Of a stretch of 36,415 nt of DNA, positions 23,613 through 31,714 are shown piece after piece. Below the pieces are notes generated by a model. That model was not told where the DNA came from and made no database searches. It saw nothing but the letters and a program-made list of their open reading frames with translations. Position 1 is the stretch's first letter, and each line of letters starts with the position of its first letter. The DNA lies in the NCBI RefSeq assembly GCF_900096905.1, contig NZ_FMYI01000014.1, forward strand, positions 1 to 36,415, read 5' to 3'. Source of the stretch: Pelagirhabdus alkalitolerans (GTDB lineage: Bacteria; Bacillota; Bacilli; Bacillales; Amphibacillaceae). Both the position numbers and the translations under genes were made by a program.

Positions 23613-24443
23613 TTGAATGAAGTGAAAATACCGACAGATAAAATGATTTTAATTAGTGAAATGAACAAAATGACGGATCCATCCGGACGATTCACACATC
23701 CAAAACGATTAATGGAACACATGCATGTCTTTTTATTTGTTGAATCAGGCGAAATTGAAGTGATCGAAGACGAGGTAACTTATAACCTTAAGCAAGGCAA
23801 CTATTTATTTTTAAAAGCAGGTATCAAGCACGAGGGGAAAAAGAGGTATCAAGAGGGAACGACTTGGTTTTATGTCCATTTTTTCAAAGAACCGACAGAA
23901 AACTTAGAAGAATATCAATTTCATCAAGACAAATCCATTATGCCAAAATCTGATTTTCAAAAGGCATTAACCTTACCAAAACAAGGCGATTTAGAAGATG
24001 TTGATCGCTTAAAGTTTACATCTTTATTTAAAACGAAAAACGCTCACCCTCTGAAACAGTCGCTTTATCTGTATGATTTTTTTATCGACTTATATCAACA
24101 AAACAAGCAAACAAATAAATACGATGATTTAATCATCTCTGTTCAACAATGGATTAAACAAAATCCTCATCATGTAACGAGTGATGCCTTAAGTGAGTAT
24201 TTCAACTTAAACTATGCGTATTTATCAACACTTTTTAAACAAATAACCCATCAAACGATCAAACACTATCAAAATGCTTGTCGAATTGAACAAGCGATTC
24301 AGTTATTTAATGAAACAAATGCGAATGTTAGTGAAGTAAGTGATCAATTACATTTTGCTAACCCCTATTATTTTAGCCGTGTATTCAAAAAACAAACTGG
24401 AATGAGTCCTTCAGAATACATAAACCGACGATACAAAATGTGA
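23613..24443 (+). CDS. AraC-family transcriptional regulator with cupin sensor
   Basis: 276 residues from the TTG start (LNEVKIPTDK). GGGGGTGAT, close to the ideal Shine-Dalgarno, lies 6 bases before the TTG; the ATG at 23598 would enclose it and has no site of its own. Residues 30-90 form an AraC-type beta-barrel sensor (MHVFLFVESGEIEVIEDEV, LKAGIKHEGKK). The C-terminal 100 residues are a paired helix-turn-helix ending VSEVSDQLHFANPYYFSRVFKKQTGMSPSEY. It is divergent from the GH127 gene over a 137-base gap and is the likely sugar-responsive activator of that gene. Confidence 0.9.
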   Translation: MNEVKIPTDKMILISEMNKMTDPSGRFTHPKRLMEHMHVFLFVESGEIEVIEDEVTYNLKQGNYLFLKAGIKHEGKKRYQEGTTWFYVHFFKEPTENLEEYQFHQDKSIMPKSDFQKALTLPKQGDLEDVDRLKFTSLFKTKNAHPLKQSLYLYDFFIDLYQQNKQTNKYDDLIISVQQWIKQNPHHVTSDALSEYFNLNYAYLSTLFKQITHQTIKHYQNACRIEQAIQLFNETNANVSEVSDQLHFANPYYFSRVFKKQTGMSPSEYINRRYKM

Positions 24444-24461
24444 TCTGAATTTCCTTTTATT

Positions 24462-24489
24462 AAAAAAGGGCCCTATTGCATAGGACCCT
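24462..24489 (-). terminator. Terminator of the YjcZ-type gene
   Basis: Minus strand AGGGTCCTAT-GCA-ATAGGGCCCT followed by TTTTTT, 6 bases past the stop. On the plus strand it also lies just after the AraC gene. Confidence 0.88.
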
Positions 24490-24495
24490 CACGTT

Positions 24496-24600
24496 CTAGA
24501 AACCACCGTAACCCCAAGAAGCACCAATAATAATTAATAGAATGAACAATACGACAACGAGTGCAAATCCAGCATTCGGCTGTTTATAGCAACCACTCAT
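24496..24600 (-). CDS. YjcZ-family micro-protein (sporulation-associated)
   Basis: Thirty-four residues: a short head MSGCYKQPNAG, one hydrophobic helix of about 15 residues (FALVVVLFILLIIIG) and the tail ASWGYGGF. This Gly/Tyr-rich tail and single helix are the hallmark of the YjcZ/YtrH-like tiny sporulation proteins of Bacillales. AAAGGAGGGATGAAA lies before the ATG, and a terminator follows directly, so the gene is real in spite of its size. CATAATGTA upstream (about 24620-24650) fits a sigma-K -10, but no clear -35 was found. Confidence 0.85.
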   Translation of the reverse strand: MSGCYKQPNAGFALVVVLFILLIIIGASWGYGGF

Positions 24601-24675
24601 TTTTCATCCCTCCTTTGACTATGCGTTACTCATACATTATGCCACGCATCGTCTATTGAGAGGGCGATTAACCCA

Positions 24676-25431
24676 TTACACGTAATCTTTTATTGAATAG
24701 GTTTTACCGTTCTCTATATTGTCATCCATCAACACAGACACACATACTCCAGCAACGGTTTTAGTATCTCTTAATTGTTCTGTTTCTTTTAATGCTTTAA
24801 ATTGTTCCACATCTTTAAAGGCATCTTTCGATTTTGATCGAATTACAGACTGCATATTCGTATCCATGACACTTGGATCAAATAACGTGATTTTATGATC
24901 AGCCTCTAGCTCACTTGCTTCAAACGCTACGGTTTCAGTGTAGCGATCTAAACCAGCTTTTGATGCACCATAAGCACTCCAACCATATGTGGATCTATTC
25001 GCTGCACCTGATGTGACGTTTGAAACCCTCACTGGGATACCTTTTTTGTAACCCGCTTTTAATACGAGCGATGTTGTAATCATTGGAGCGATCAAGTTTA
25101 CCTGCATATGGGCTTCAATCGCCTCGATCGTATGTTGATGTGCCACATCTGTTGGGCTAACAGTTGCAGCATTATTAATTAAATAAACACGCTCGGTGTC
25201 AGATTTAAACACTTGATCGATAATTTTATCAAATGTGCGATCAATTTGGTCACTGTCGGCTAAGTTACAGTTAACATGTTGGTAATCTGCTTCTAAATCA
25301 TTCGCTAATGTTTGTAGTCGTTTATTCGTCTGTCTTGCAATGCCAATTACCGAAACACCTAATCTTAAAAATGCTTCACTAATCGCCTCTCCTAAACCTT
25401 TTGATGTACCTGTAATAATCGCATATTCCAT
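24676..25431 (-). CDS. Short-chain dehydrogenase, benzil reductase (YueD) type
   Basis: 251 residues, NADP-type Rossmann SDR. TGTSKGLGEAI (cofactor loop), LINNAATVSP, SNVTSGAANRSTYGWSAYGASKAGLD with Ser, Tyr and Lys of the catalytic set, and the C-terminal FDPSVMDTNMQSVIR are seen. The order and wording match B. subtilis/B. cereus YueD, which reduces benzil to (S)-benzoin in vitro; the natural substrate is unknown. TGGAGGTTTTTTAAA precedes the ATG. It is on the strand of the neighbouring transsulfuration gene but separated by a terminator. Confidence 0.88.
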   Translation of the reverse strand: MEYAIITGTSKGLGEAISEAFLRLGVSVIGIARQTNKRLQTLANDLEADYQHVNCNLADSDQIDRTFDKIIDQVFKSDTERVYLINNAATVSPTDVAHQHTIEAIEAHMQVNLIAPMITTSLVLKAGYKKGIPVRVSNVTSGAANRSTYGWSAYGASKAGLDRYTETVAFEASELEADHKITLFDPSVMDTNMQSVIRSKSKDAFKDVEQFKALKETEQLRDTKTVAGVCVSVLMDDNIENGKTYSIKDYV

Positions 25432-25507
25432 TTTAAAAAACCTCCATATAAATGATTGGTTCTCCTTTCATTATAGACGATTTTTGTGTGATTTAAAAAT
25501 ATACACT

Positions 25508-25536
25508 AAAAAACGATTAATGCAAAGGTTAATCGC
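25508..25536 (-). terminator. Terminator of the transsulfuration gene
   Basis: Minus strand AGCGATTAA, 9-base loop, TTAATCGTTTTTT, starting 16 bases past the stop codon. Confidence 0.88.
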
Positions 25537-25551
25537 TCTTTAGTGTTTGTA

Positions 25552-26694
25552 TTAAACTGAAGCTTGTTTTAGCGCGTGATTAAAGGCTGCGATAATATCA
25601 TCACTTGATTCGATTCCAACTGAAATACGCACCAAGCCTTTCGTAATGTTGAGTGCTTCTTGTTTTTCTTGTGATAACGCTCTGTGCGACGTTGTGCGTG
25701 GATACGAAACAGTTGTCTCAACACCTGCTAAAGTAGGGACAATTTTTATCCAATCTAAGTTTTCAAAGAAGGCATTAATATCAACCGCATCAGATAAATC
25801 AATCGATACAATCGCACCATTTCCTTTGTCACTTGCTTGTTTAGGATAATACACCGACTTAACTTCAGATTGGTCTACTAAATAATCCGCCAATTTTTGT
25901 GCATTCGCGACCTGTCTTTCCATTCGAACATCTAATGTTTTTAAACCTCTGCAAGCAAGCCACGCTTCAAACGGACTTAATGTTGTCCCTAAATTTATGG
26001 CACGTGTTTTCGCCTGTTGGATCAAATCAGATTCCCCGACAACAACACCTGCGGTTACATCACTATGGCCTCCCAAATATTTCGTTGCACTATGAACGAC
26101 CAAATCAACACCTAGGAGGTAAGGTTGCATTAGAAAAGGAGTCGCAAATGTATTATCAATCATCGTCTTAAGCTGATAGCGACCTGCAAGTTCTACTAAC
26201 TCCGGTATAGCCTCCGTCCTGAGCAATGGATTCGTGATCGATTCTGAATAAAGAAGACGCGTTTTGTCGTTAATCAACGCTTCAACCTCTGACAGATTTG
26301 AAAAATCAACAAAATGTACTTTAATACCGAAGTGTTTTAATTCAGTAGCAAACAATTCATAAGTACCACCATATAAATCATCCGTTGCGATTACTTCATC
26401 CCCTGTTGAGGCGACCGCTAAAACCCCTAATAAAATCGCTGCTAAACCAGATGATGCAGACACACCTGCAGGCGCTGACTCGAGACTAGCCACTGCTTCT
26501 GCAAACTCATCGCTATTTGGGTTCCCAACACGTGAATAAAGATAAGGTTTTTCCCCCGCAAAAAAAGCTTCTATATCATCTAAATTTTTAAATGAAAATG
26601 CACTCGTCTGATAAATCGGCGTGACTTTACTATCGATCGATTCAGACTTTTTCTTCTTGAAATGAACAGCCTTTGTTTTAAAATCTTTCTCCAT
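25552..26694 (-). CDS. PLP-dependent Cys/Met metabolism lyase (cystathionine gamma-lyase or synthase type)
   Basis: 380 residues from MEKDFKT; GAGGGG lies 6 bases before this ATG, while the ATG two codons earlier abuts it. Fold-type I PLP enzyme: YSRVGNPN near 53, ASSGLAAI, DDLYGGTYELF, IDNTFATPF and the PLP lysine Lys205 in HSATKYLGGHSDV. The C-terminal VETTVSYPRTTSHRALSQE is shared by gamma-lyases and gamma-synthases, which eye inspection cannot separate; it acts in Cys/Met interconversion or methionine catabolism. It follows the germination operon by about 80 bases but has its own candidate promoter. Confidence 0.88.
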   Translation of the reverse strand: MEKDFKTKAVHFKKKKSESIDSKVTPIYQTSAFSFKNLDDIEAFFAGEKPYLYSRVGNPNSDEFAEAVASLESAPAGVSASSGLAAILLGVLAVASTGDEVIATDDLYGGTYELFATELKHFGIKVHFVDFSNLSEVEALINDKTRLLYSESITNPLLRTEAIPELVELAGRYQLKTMIDNTFATPFLMQPYLLGVDLVVHSATKYLGGHSDVTAGVVVGESDLIQQAKTRAINLGTTLSPFEAWLACRGLKTLDVRMERQVANAQKLADYLVDQSEVKSVYYPKQASDKGNGAIVSIDLSDAVDINAFFENLDWIKIVPTLAGVETTVSYPRTTSHRALSQEKQEALNITKGLVRISVGIESSDDIIAAFNHALKQASV

Positions 26695-26721
26695 CGTCAT
26701 CCCCTCACTTTCTTTAGTACC

Positions 26722-26751
26722 ACTTTACCGCAACATTCAGATAAAGTGCAA
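26722..26751 (-). promoter_or_regulatory. Candidate promoter of the transsulfuration gene
   Basis: Minus strand TTGCAC, 18-base spacer, TAAAGT. No SAM riboswitch or T-box is visible in the short leader. Confidence 0.5.
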
Positions 26752-26778
26752 GTGTGAATCGATAGACATCAAGGAATA

Positions 26779-27867
26779 TTAATAATTGGAACGTTTGAGT
26801 CGACTCAAACCTATTGAAAGAACAACTATGATCATCACAAGATAAGATAGCGTTAAATACGTGGATCGCATCAGTTCAAAGTCATAGAATATATTCGGTA
26901 AACTCGATTTACTAGCGGCGATTAGTAGTAAAGCTAAAGGTGCACTGAACACTTTTTGATGATTCACTTTGAACAAATATTGGGTCGAAATCATTAAAAT
27001 ATAAAATGTCGTACTGATTTTAAAAAAGATCGTAAAAAACCATATGAACGCAACAATCCCTTCGATTCGATCGAAAAATTCTGCAATTTGAATATTTTGA
27101 CCTAGTCGATAAATAGAATATGTATAATGCGTTGTCGCTTCAACCCCAATTACAGCAATTGTCGCCACAGTCACAACAATCATACAGATCCCTGCTAAAG
27201 CACCACCAATCAAAAAACTTTTCCGTACTTTTGTTTCATCATTGACATGAGGAATAAGTGCAATCAAAATAACAACTTCAACATACGTAATCGCTAAGAC
27301 CGGGATCGCACCGACAAATGCGTTTGTCTGATTCAATTGCATGATGGGAAGCAAATGGTCAAAAGATGTTTCCGGCCAAACAAATATAGCCAATAACAAA
27401 AGACTCATCATCGTAAATAAGAAAAATACTTCAACACTTCTCGCAATCACTTCAAGGCCTGATCTAATTGCGTATAACGAAACAAATGTAATCGTATAAG
27501 CAATCACTTCAGGGGGAGTGCCCATTAAGATTTGCACACTAATAAATTGAGACAGAGACCATATATTACCGATTGTCATAAAGAATCCGAACAATACCAA
27601 TAATACAATAAGCGCTTTAGCACCGATTGATCCAATTTGATATTCAATTCGATCAAAAAAGTTACCCTTTCCATTCATAATTAAACTCGGATAAAGCATT
27701 AATAAGATAAGCCCAACTAAAACAGCGACCACAACACTAACCCAGCCATTCTCTTTACCATAGGTTGTCGCAATCGTTGGAATAAAGACAATAGCCGTAC
27801 CTAATATGTTCATAAATACAAGTAAGGATAATTGATGGGGACTTAACTTTGATTTCACAACATTCAA
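26779..27867 (-). CDS. Spore germinant receptor B subunit (GerAB/GerKB-like permease)
   Basis: Integral membrane subunit of a GerA-type germinant receptor in the spore inner membrane. 362 residues, about ten hydrophobic helices, of the APC superfamily (endospore germination permease). The start MNVVKSKLSPHQLSLLVFMNILGTAIVF is typical, with the conserved early helix-break region GTAIVFIPT. It is the last gene of the operon A-C-D-B, 6 bases after the small gene. The B subunit is thought to set germinant specificity; the germinant cannot be read from the sequence. Confidence 0.92.
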   Translation of the reverse strand: MNVVKSKLSPHQLSLLVFMNILGTAIVFIPTIATTYGKENGWVSVVVAVLVGLILLMLYPSLIMNGKGNFFDRIEYQIGSIGAKALIVLLVLFGFFMTIGNIWSLSQFISVQILMGTPPEVIAYTITFVSLYAIRSGLEVIARSVEVFFLFTMMSLLLLAIFVWPETSFDHLLPIMQLNQTNAFVGAIPVLAITYVEVVILIALIPHVNDETKVRKSFLIGGALAGICMIVVTVATIAVIGVEATTHYTYSIYRLGQNIQIAEFFDRIEGIVAFIWFFTIFFKISTTFYILMISTQYLFKVNHQKVFSAPLALLLIAASKSSLPNIFYDFELMRSTYLTLSYLVMIIVVLSIGLSRLKRSNY

Positions 27868-27873
27868 CCTTTC

Positions 27874-28104
27874 TTATGATCGATACCTCATAAGCCAACG
27901 ATCGATATGAGAACTAATGGGATCAATCAACCTGTCCATCCATTCCACATAGTTGAACCAAACTGTATCATTATGTGCTCGAATGATATATAATGTTGCC
28001 AATGATAAGGCAATTAAAAAAGCTTTTCGATCTCGTCCACTAAATCGCTTATAGTCTAATCTGATGGCTAAAATGACAATGGCAATAATAATTAAAATTC
28101 TCAT
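27874..28104 (-). CDS. Small membrane protein of the germinant receptor operon (D-subunit type)
   Basis: Seventy-six residues: an N-terminal hydrophobic helix (ILIIIAIVILAIRL), a basic loop (YKRFSGRDRK), a second helix (AFLIALSLATLYII) and an amphipathic tail ending WLMRYRS. GGAGGTTTGTGG precedes the ATG. It lies between the C and B genes. Small two-helix D subunits are known in several Bacillus germinant receptor operons and modulate the response; position, size and topology match, though I cannot align it to a named member. Confidence 0.72.
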   Translation of the reverse strand: MRILIIIAIVILAIRLDYKRFSGRDRKAFLIALSLATLYIIRAHNDTVWFNYVEWMDRLIDPISSHIDRWLMRYRS

Positions 28105-28118
28105 CCCACAAACCTCCG

Positions 28119-29309
28119 CTAGTCTTTCATTTGGTCATAGAGAGAATCTGTGATCATCCCACCATGACGAATCATCACATCAACATCATACTGAACATCA
28201 CATGTTAAAAAATACTCATACCATTCCTCTTTAAAACGTTCTTCATATAAATGAGGTAAATCACGTCTTGTTTGTATGCCAAAACCAAAAATATCCGCTT
28301 GATATATCTTTGCTTCTTCTACACATTTACTCATTAAATCTTCAATTCGTTCTGCCAATTTATCTTCTATTTCTTTTAATACAGCTTGGTCATCTAGAGA
28401 AACTTCTGTTTCAACATCACCAATATTAACAATTGTTTCTGCTTCAACATCAATTATAAGTTCATCATCGTTATATCGACTATTAAAGTTAGCATCATAA
28501 TCCACAATCTCAAACGTGATTGTTCCCCCATTGTATTCAATCGTCTCAACCGTATTATGCACATGACCTGTTAAATAGTTGAATCCTTTACTTTCTTCTT
28601 CATCAAACCACTTAACTAATCGATCGCCGTTAAAAATACCGACTTTATCAACTTGTAAAATGGCAGCAGGGTCTAATTTTTCTACATTATCTTGCTGTCT
28701 TCCTTCCTCTAAATTACCTTCTAATTTTACATTAGATAGGATCGGGTCCTTTGTCTGTGAAACGAGAGACTGAACAAATTCATTTAACTTTACAGAACGC
28801 GTTGCCCCCCAAAAATCTTCTGATGCCTCTAAATTACTTTGTATTTTTTGTGCTGATATTTGTTCCATCGGTGTCAGAATAGATAATACATTTTTTGCTT
28901 TATTTTCTTTCGCAACAGCGATAATAAAATCCGATCTAAATTCATGATCACGAATGATAAAGTCTAATGTTTCTGCGACGCCTTTTTCACGAGCTAATTT
29001 TTCACCGAAAATTAAAACTTGAATATGTCCAACAAAAATCTTTCGTGGTGTTGTAGTTGTTAATCGACGCATTGCTTCAAACATTGTATCTCCTTTTGCA
29101 TGGTAATTTGTAACAGGCGTTCGTGATGTTTTTTCTTCTCCACCAGCAATCTCACCAGGATTCAACACTTGCAAAGTCAATTCAAATTGATTATCTACCC
29201 AATCCACTCCGATGCCTGTAGCGATCATCATGTCATTTAATTCAACGGCACTATAGCAACCTGCTAATAGAGTAAGCCCGATCAAAATACAACCTAATAG
29301 CCGCTTCAT
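28119..29309 (-). CDS. Spore germinant receptor C subunit lipoprotein (Ger(x)C)
   Basis: 396 residues with a lipobox LLAGC (Cys18) after a basic start MKRLL. The mature part begins YSAVELNDMMIATGIGVDW and shows the family segments GHIQVLIFGEKLAREKG and FGIQTRRDLPHLYEERFKEEW near the end. It is anchored at the outer face of the spore inner membrane and is required with A and B subunits. Its ATG overlaps the A-subunit stop by 4 bases. A 10-15 base gap leads to the small D-type gene. Confidence 0.94.
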   Translation of the reverse strand: MKRLLGCILIGLTLLAGCYSAVELNDMMIATGIGVDWVDNQFELTLQVLNPGEIAGGEEKTSRTPVTNYHAKGDTMFEAMRRLTTTTPRKIFVGHIQVLIFGEKLAREKGVAETLDFIIRDHEFRSDFIIAVAKENKAKNVLSILTPMEQISAQKIQSNLEASEDFWGATRSVKLNEFVQSLVSQTKDPILSNVKLEGNLEEGRQQDNVEKLDPAAILQVDKVGIFNGDRLVKWFDEEESKGFNYLTGHVHNTVETIEYNGGTITFEIVDYDANFNSRYNDDELIIDVEAETIVNIGDVETEVSLDDQAVLKEIEDKLAERIEDLMSKCVEEAKIYQADIFGFGIQTRRDLPHLYEERFKEEWYEYFLTCDVQYDVDVMIRHGGMITDSLYDQMKD

Positions 29310-30841
29310 AAGTCTATCTCCTTTTTAGAAGAGGGTTCCGTTTGGTTTTTCGTTGTGTTAATCTGACTTAATAAATGAGGCCTTTCTTTACTTTGTGCTA
29401 ATGGAGCACGCCAAAAAACATCTCTTTGGCCAGAAAAACTAAATGGAGCTAAAGGGAATAGATAAGGAATGCCAAATGAACGCAAGCTAGCTAAATGAAA
29501 GACCATGAGAAGAAAACCTGTAAAAATACCGTACAACCCAAACGATGCAGCGAGCATCATAAACACAAATCGTAGCATACGGATAGATATCGCTAAATTA
29601 TAGGAAGGAAAAACAAAGCTACTAATAGCTGTAAAGGATACAACGATCACCATCATCGGTGAGACGATCCCTGCTTCTACTGCCGCTTGTCCAAGTACTA
29701 ACGCACCTACAATTGAAATAGCTGAACCGACCGAACTAGGCAGGCGAACTCCTGCCTCCCGTAACAATTCAAATGTCACTTCCATGATTAAAGCTTCAAT
29801 AAACGCAGGAAAGGGGATCCCTTCTCGTTGAGCAGCTAAACTTGTCAATAGAGTTGTCGGTAACATCTCTTGATGAAATAATGTAACAGCAATGTAAAAA
29901 GAAGGGGTTAATAAAGCGATGAAAAATGCTAAAACACGCAAGCATCGAATCATTGTAGAAATATCACTTCGCTGATAATAATCCTCACTCGATTTTAAAA
30001 AATCGACAAATAGTGTCGGAACTAAAAGGACAAATGGAGTACCATCAACAAAAATCGCCACTTTCCCCTCTAATATACCGGCTGCAATCGCATCGGGACG
30101 TTCACTGTTATAAACTGTCGGAAACGGTGAATACATATCATCTTGAATAAATTCTTCAATATTACCACTCTCTAAAATGGCATCGATCTTAATTCTCGAC
30201 AATCGTTCTTCTACTTCTTTGACGATATCCGGATTGACGATCCCATTTAAATAACCGATCACAACCGTTGTCTGTGTTTTCGTTCCAATAGAGTATGACT
30301 TAAGCCAAAAATTTCGGTCTTTTAGACGTCGTCTAACTAAGGCTATATTAGACTCTAATCGTTCAACAAACCCTTCTTTTGGACCACGTACAACCTCTTG
30401 TGTTGTGACCATATCAATTTCTCGGCTATTGCCACCTTTTGTATCAATGATTAAGCCACTTTTAACTTGATCAATGAGAAGAATACTATCTCCAGCCATT
30501 AAGTGCTTAAATAAATCATTAAAAAGCCTCACATGTTCAACAGCACTAACCGCTGTTATGAGATTTTCAACTTCTTCTTTTAACTTTTGGGGGTCTTTAG
30601 CCGAGAATGCTTGTCGTTTGACTTGCGACATGAATTGATCACGAATCGTCTCTTTCTCAACTAGACCATCTAAATAGCAGATCGCCATGCCATTCTTCTT
30701 TGATCCGATATGTAAATGACGAACGACTAAGTCTGTACTATGGCCTAATTGTTCTTTTATATATGTTAGATTTGTTTTTAGACAAGATGATAGTTGGTCA
30801 TGAACAATAGATTGAGTCTTTTTATCGCTTTGAGTACGCAT
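29306..30841 (-). CDS. Spore germinant receptor A subunit (GerAA/GerKA-like)
   Basis: 511 residues. A soluble N-terminal part of about 260 residues (VRHLHIGSKKNGMAICYLDGLV, VVIGYLNGIVNPDIV) is followed by membrane helices from about 290, and the conserved PFPTVYNSERPDAIAAGILEGKVAIFVDGTPFVLLVPTLFVDF region crosses the boundary. The C-terminus is a polar tail. GGGGTGAGA precedes the ATG. It is the first gene of the four-gene operon and has a candidate sigma-G promoter, which would place expression in the forespore, as known for GerA receptors. Confidence 0.95.
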   Translation of the reverse strand: MRTQSDKKTQSIVHDQLSSCLKTNLTYIKEQLGHSTDLVVRHLHIGSKKNGMAICYLDGLVEKETIRDQFMSQVKRQAFSAKDPQKLKEEVENLITAVSAVEHVRLFNDLFKHLMAGDSILLIDQVKSGLIIDTKGGNSREIDMVTTQEVVRGPKEGFVERLESNIALVRRRLKDRNFWLKSYSIGTKTQTTVVIGYLNGIVNPDIVKEVEERLSRIKIDAILESGNIEEFIQDDMYSPFPTVYNSERPDAIAAGILEGKVAIFVDGTPFVLLVPTLFVDFLKSSEDYYQRSDISTMIRCLRVLAFFIALLTPSFYIAVTLFHQEMLPTTLLTSLAAQREGIPFPAFIEALIMEVTFELLREAGVRLPSSVGSAISIVGALVLGQAAVEAGIVSPMMVIVVSFTAISSFVFPSYNLAISIRMLRFVFMMLAASFGLYGIFTGFLLMVFHLASLRSFGIPYLFPLAPFSFSGQRDVFWRAPLAQSKERPHLLSQINTTKNQTEPSSKKEIDL

Positions 30842-30872
30842 TCTCTCACCCCTTTTATTTTGATAATAGGTA

Positions 30873-30902
30873 TAGCATGCCCAATCAAAGTTGGAATATG
30901 TA
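30873..30902 (-). promoter_or_regulatory. Candidate sigma-G promoter of the germinant receptor operon
   Basis: Minus strand TACATA, 17-base spacer, CATGCTA, one mismatch each from TGHATR and CATWHTA. No sigma-A promoter of similar quality is seen here. Confidence 0.55.
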
Positions 30903-30908
30903 GAGACA

Positions 30909-30953
30909 TAAAAAAACCTTAACGAAAAGACACGTTGTCTAATCGTTAAGGTT
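30909..30953 (-). terminator. Terminator of cstR
   Basis: Minus strand AACCTTAACGA, 17-base loop, TCGTTAAGGTT and then TTTTT, 18 bases past the cstR stop. Confidence 0.88.
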
Positions 30954-30971
30954 TAAATGGTTAGTTAATTT

Positions 30972-31235
30972 CTATCGACTTTTCACTAATAAATCGACTG
31001 CGTTTTCGATATATTCTTTTGGATCTTCTTCTCCTCTTTCCTCTGCGTTCATCACGCACTCGACAAGGTTTGAGCTAACAACAAGACCCATTGTTCGATC
31101 AATTGCTGTTCTTGCAGCTGACATCTGTGTAATGACGTCTTTACATTCTTTTCCTTCTTCCATCATACGTAAAATACCACGAATTTGGCCTTCTACACGT
31201 TTCACTCTATTTTTTGCTTGTTGTGAATATTCCAT
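30972..31235 (-). CDS. cstR: Persulfide-sensing repressor, CstR type (CsoR family)
   Basis: 87 residues from MEYSQQ, a start that matches S. aureus CstR and lies 9 bases after AAAGG. The family sorts by residues at the sensor: here Cys31 (EEGKECKD) and Cys60 (SSNLVECV) are present and the Cu-binding His of CsoR is replaced by Asn56, as in CstR. CstR forms di-, tri- or tetrasulfide links on exposure to persulfide and releases DNA. It follows a membrane rhodanese gene by 37 bases and shares its promoter, so it probably regulates its own operon. Confidence 0.9.
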   Translation of the reverse strand: MEYSQQAKNRVKRVEGQIRGILRMMEEGKECKDVITQMSAARTAIDRTMGLVVSSNLVECVMNAEERGEEDPKEYIENAVDLLVKSR

Positions 31236-31272
31236 GATCATCATCCTTTAATATGATTTAATCTTAGCTGAG

Positions 31273-31641
31273 TTAAGCCATTTTGGTTAACCAATTTTTA
31301 CACTGACAAACATCATCATTGATAATTGTATAACCCGATACTTGATGACCATAACGCATCAATAAACGGATCCCAATATTCTTCTCCACACAATCAGAAG
31401 CGATCACATAAACTGACTGATTCGATATCCCGTGATGATGACGTTTTATATAAGCGATTGGAAGGGCAACTGAACCAACAATCGCTTCTTTTGCTGAATC
31501 ATTGTAATCTCTTAAATCGACAATCGTTAATGATTCATCTAATTTATCTTTACTTATACACCGAACCCCTCTAACGGGTACATAACGTGTATAGATTACA
31601 TAACTAACAAGCGCCACAAAAATGAGCGAGGCTACCCACAT
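31273..31641 (-). CDS. Membrane-anchored rhodanese-like protein
   Basis: 122 residues from the ATG giving MWVASLIF; GGGAGG lies 7 bases upstream, and the GTG before it would enclose that site. One N-terminal membrane helix (about 3-18), then a rhodanese fold with VDLRDYND, IVGSVALPIAYIK and the loop around Cys84 (VIASDCVEKNIG). The loop lacks the usual Arg at the sixth position (CxxxxR), which is unusual, and a C-terminal Cys pair (DDVCQCKNW) is present. Operon partnership with cstR points to sulfane-sulfur handling; transferase activity is not proved. Confidence 0.78.
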   Translation of the reverse strand: MWVASLIFVALVSYVIYTRYVPVRGVRCISKDKLDESLTIVDLRDYNDSAKEAIVGSVALPIAYIKRHHHGISNQSVYVIASDCVEKNIGIRLLMRYGHQVSGYTIINDDVCQCKNWLTKMA

Positions 31642-31675
31642 TTTTAAACCTCCCACTATATAAAGTCTCCATTAT

Positions 31676-31704
31676 ATTTTATACCCTAATCCGTATAAGG
31701 TCAA
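31676..31704 (-). promoter_or_regulatory. Promoter of the rhodanese-cstR operon with internal dyad
   Basis: Minus strand TTGACC, 17 bases, TAAAAT. The spacer is almost filled by TATAC-GGATTAGG-GTATA, a dyad that overlaps the -10; CstR is the obvious candidate ligand. Confidence 0.7.
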
Positions 31705-31714
31705 CGAATAACGA

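Noticed and set aside
26701..26778. SAM riboswitch or T-box before the transsulfuration gene
   Set aside because: The gap is under 90 bases and holds only a promoter-like pair of hexamers; no conserved riboswitch or T-box block is present.
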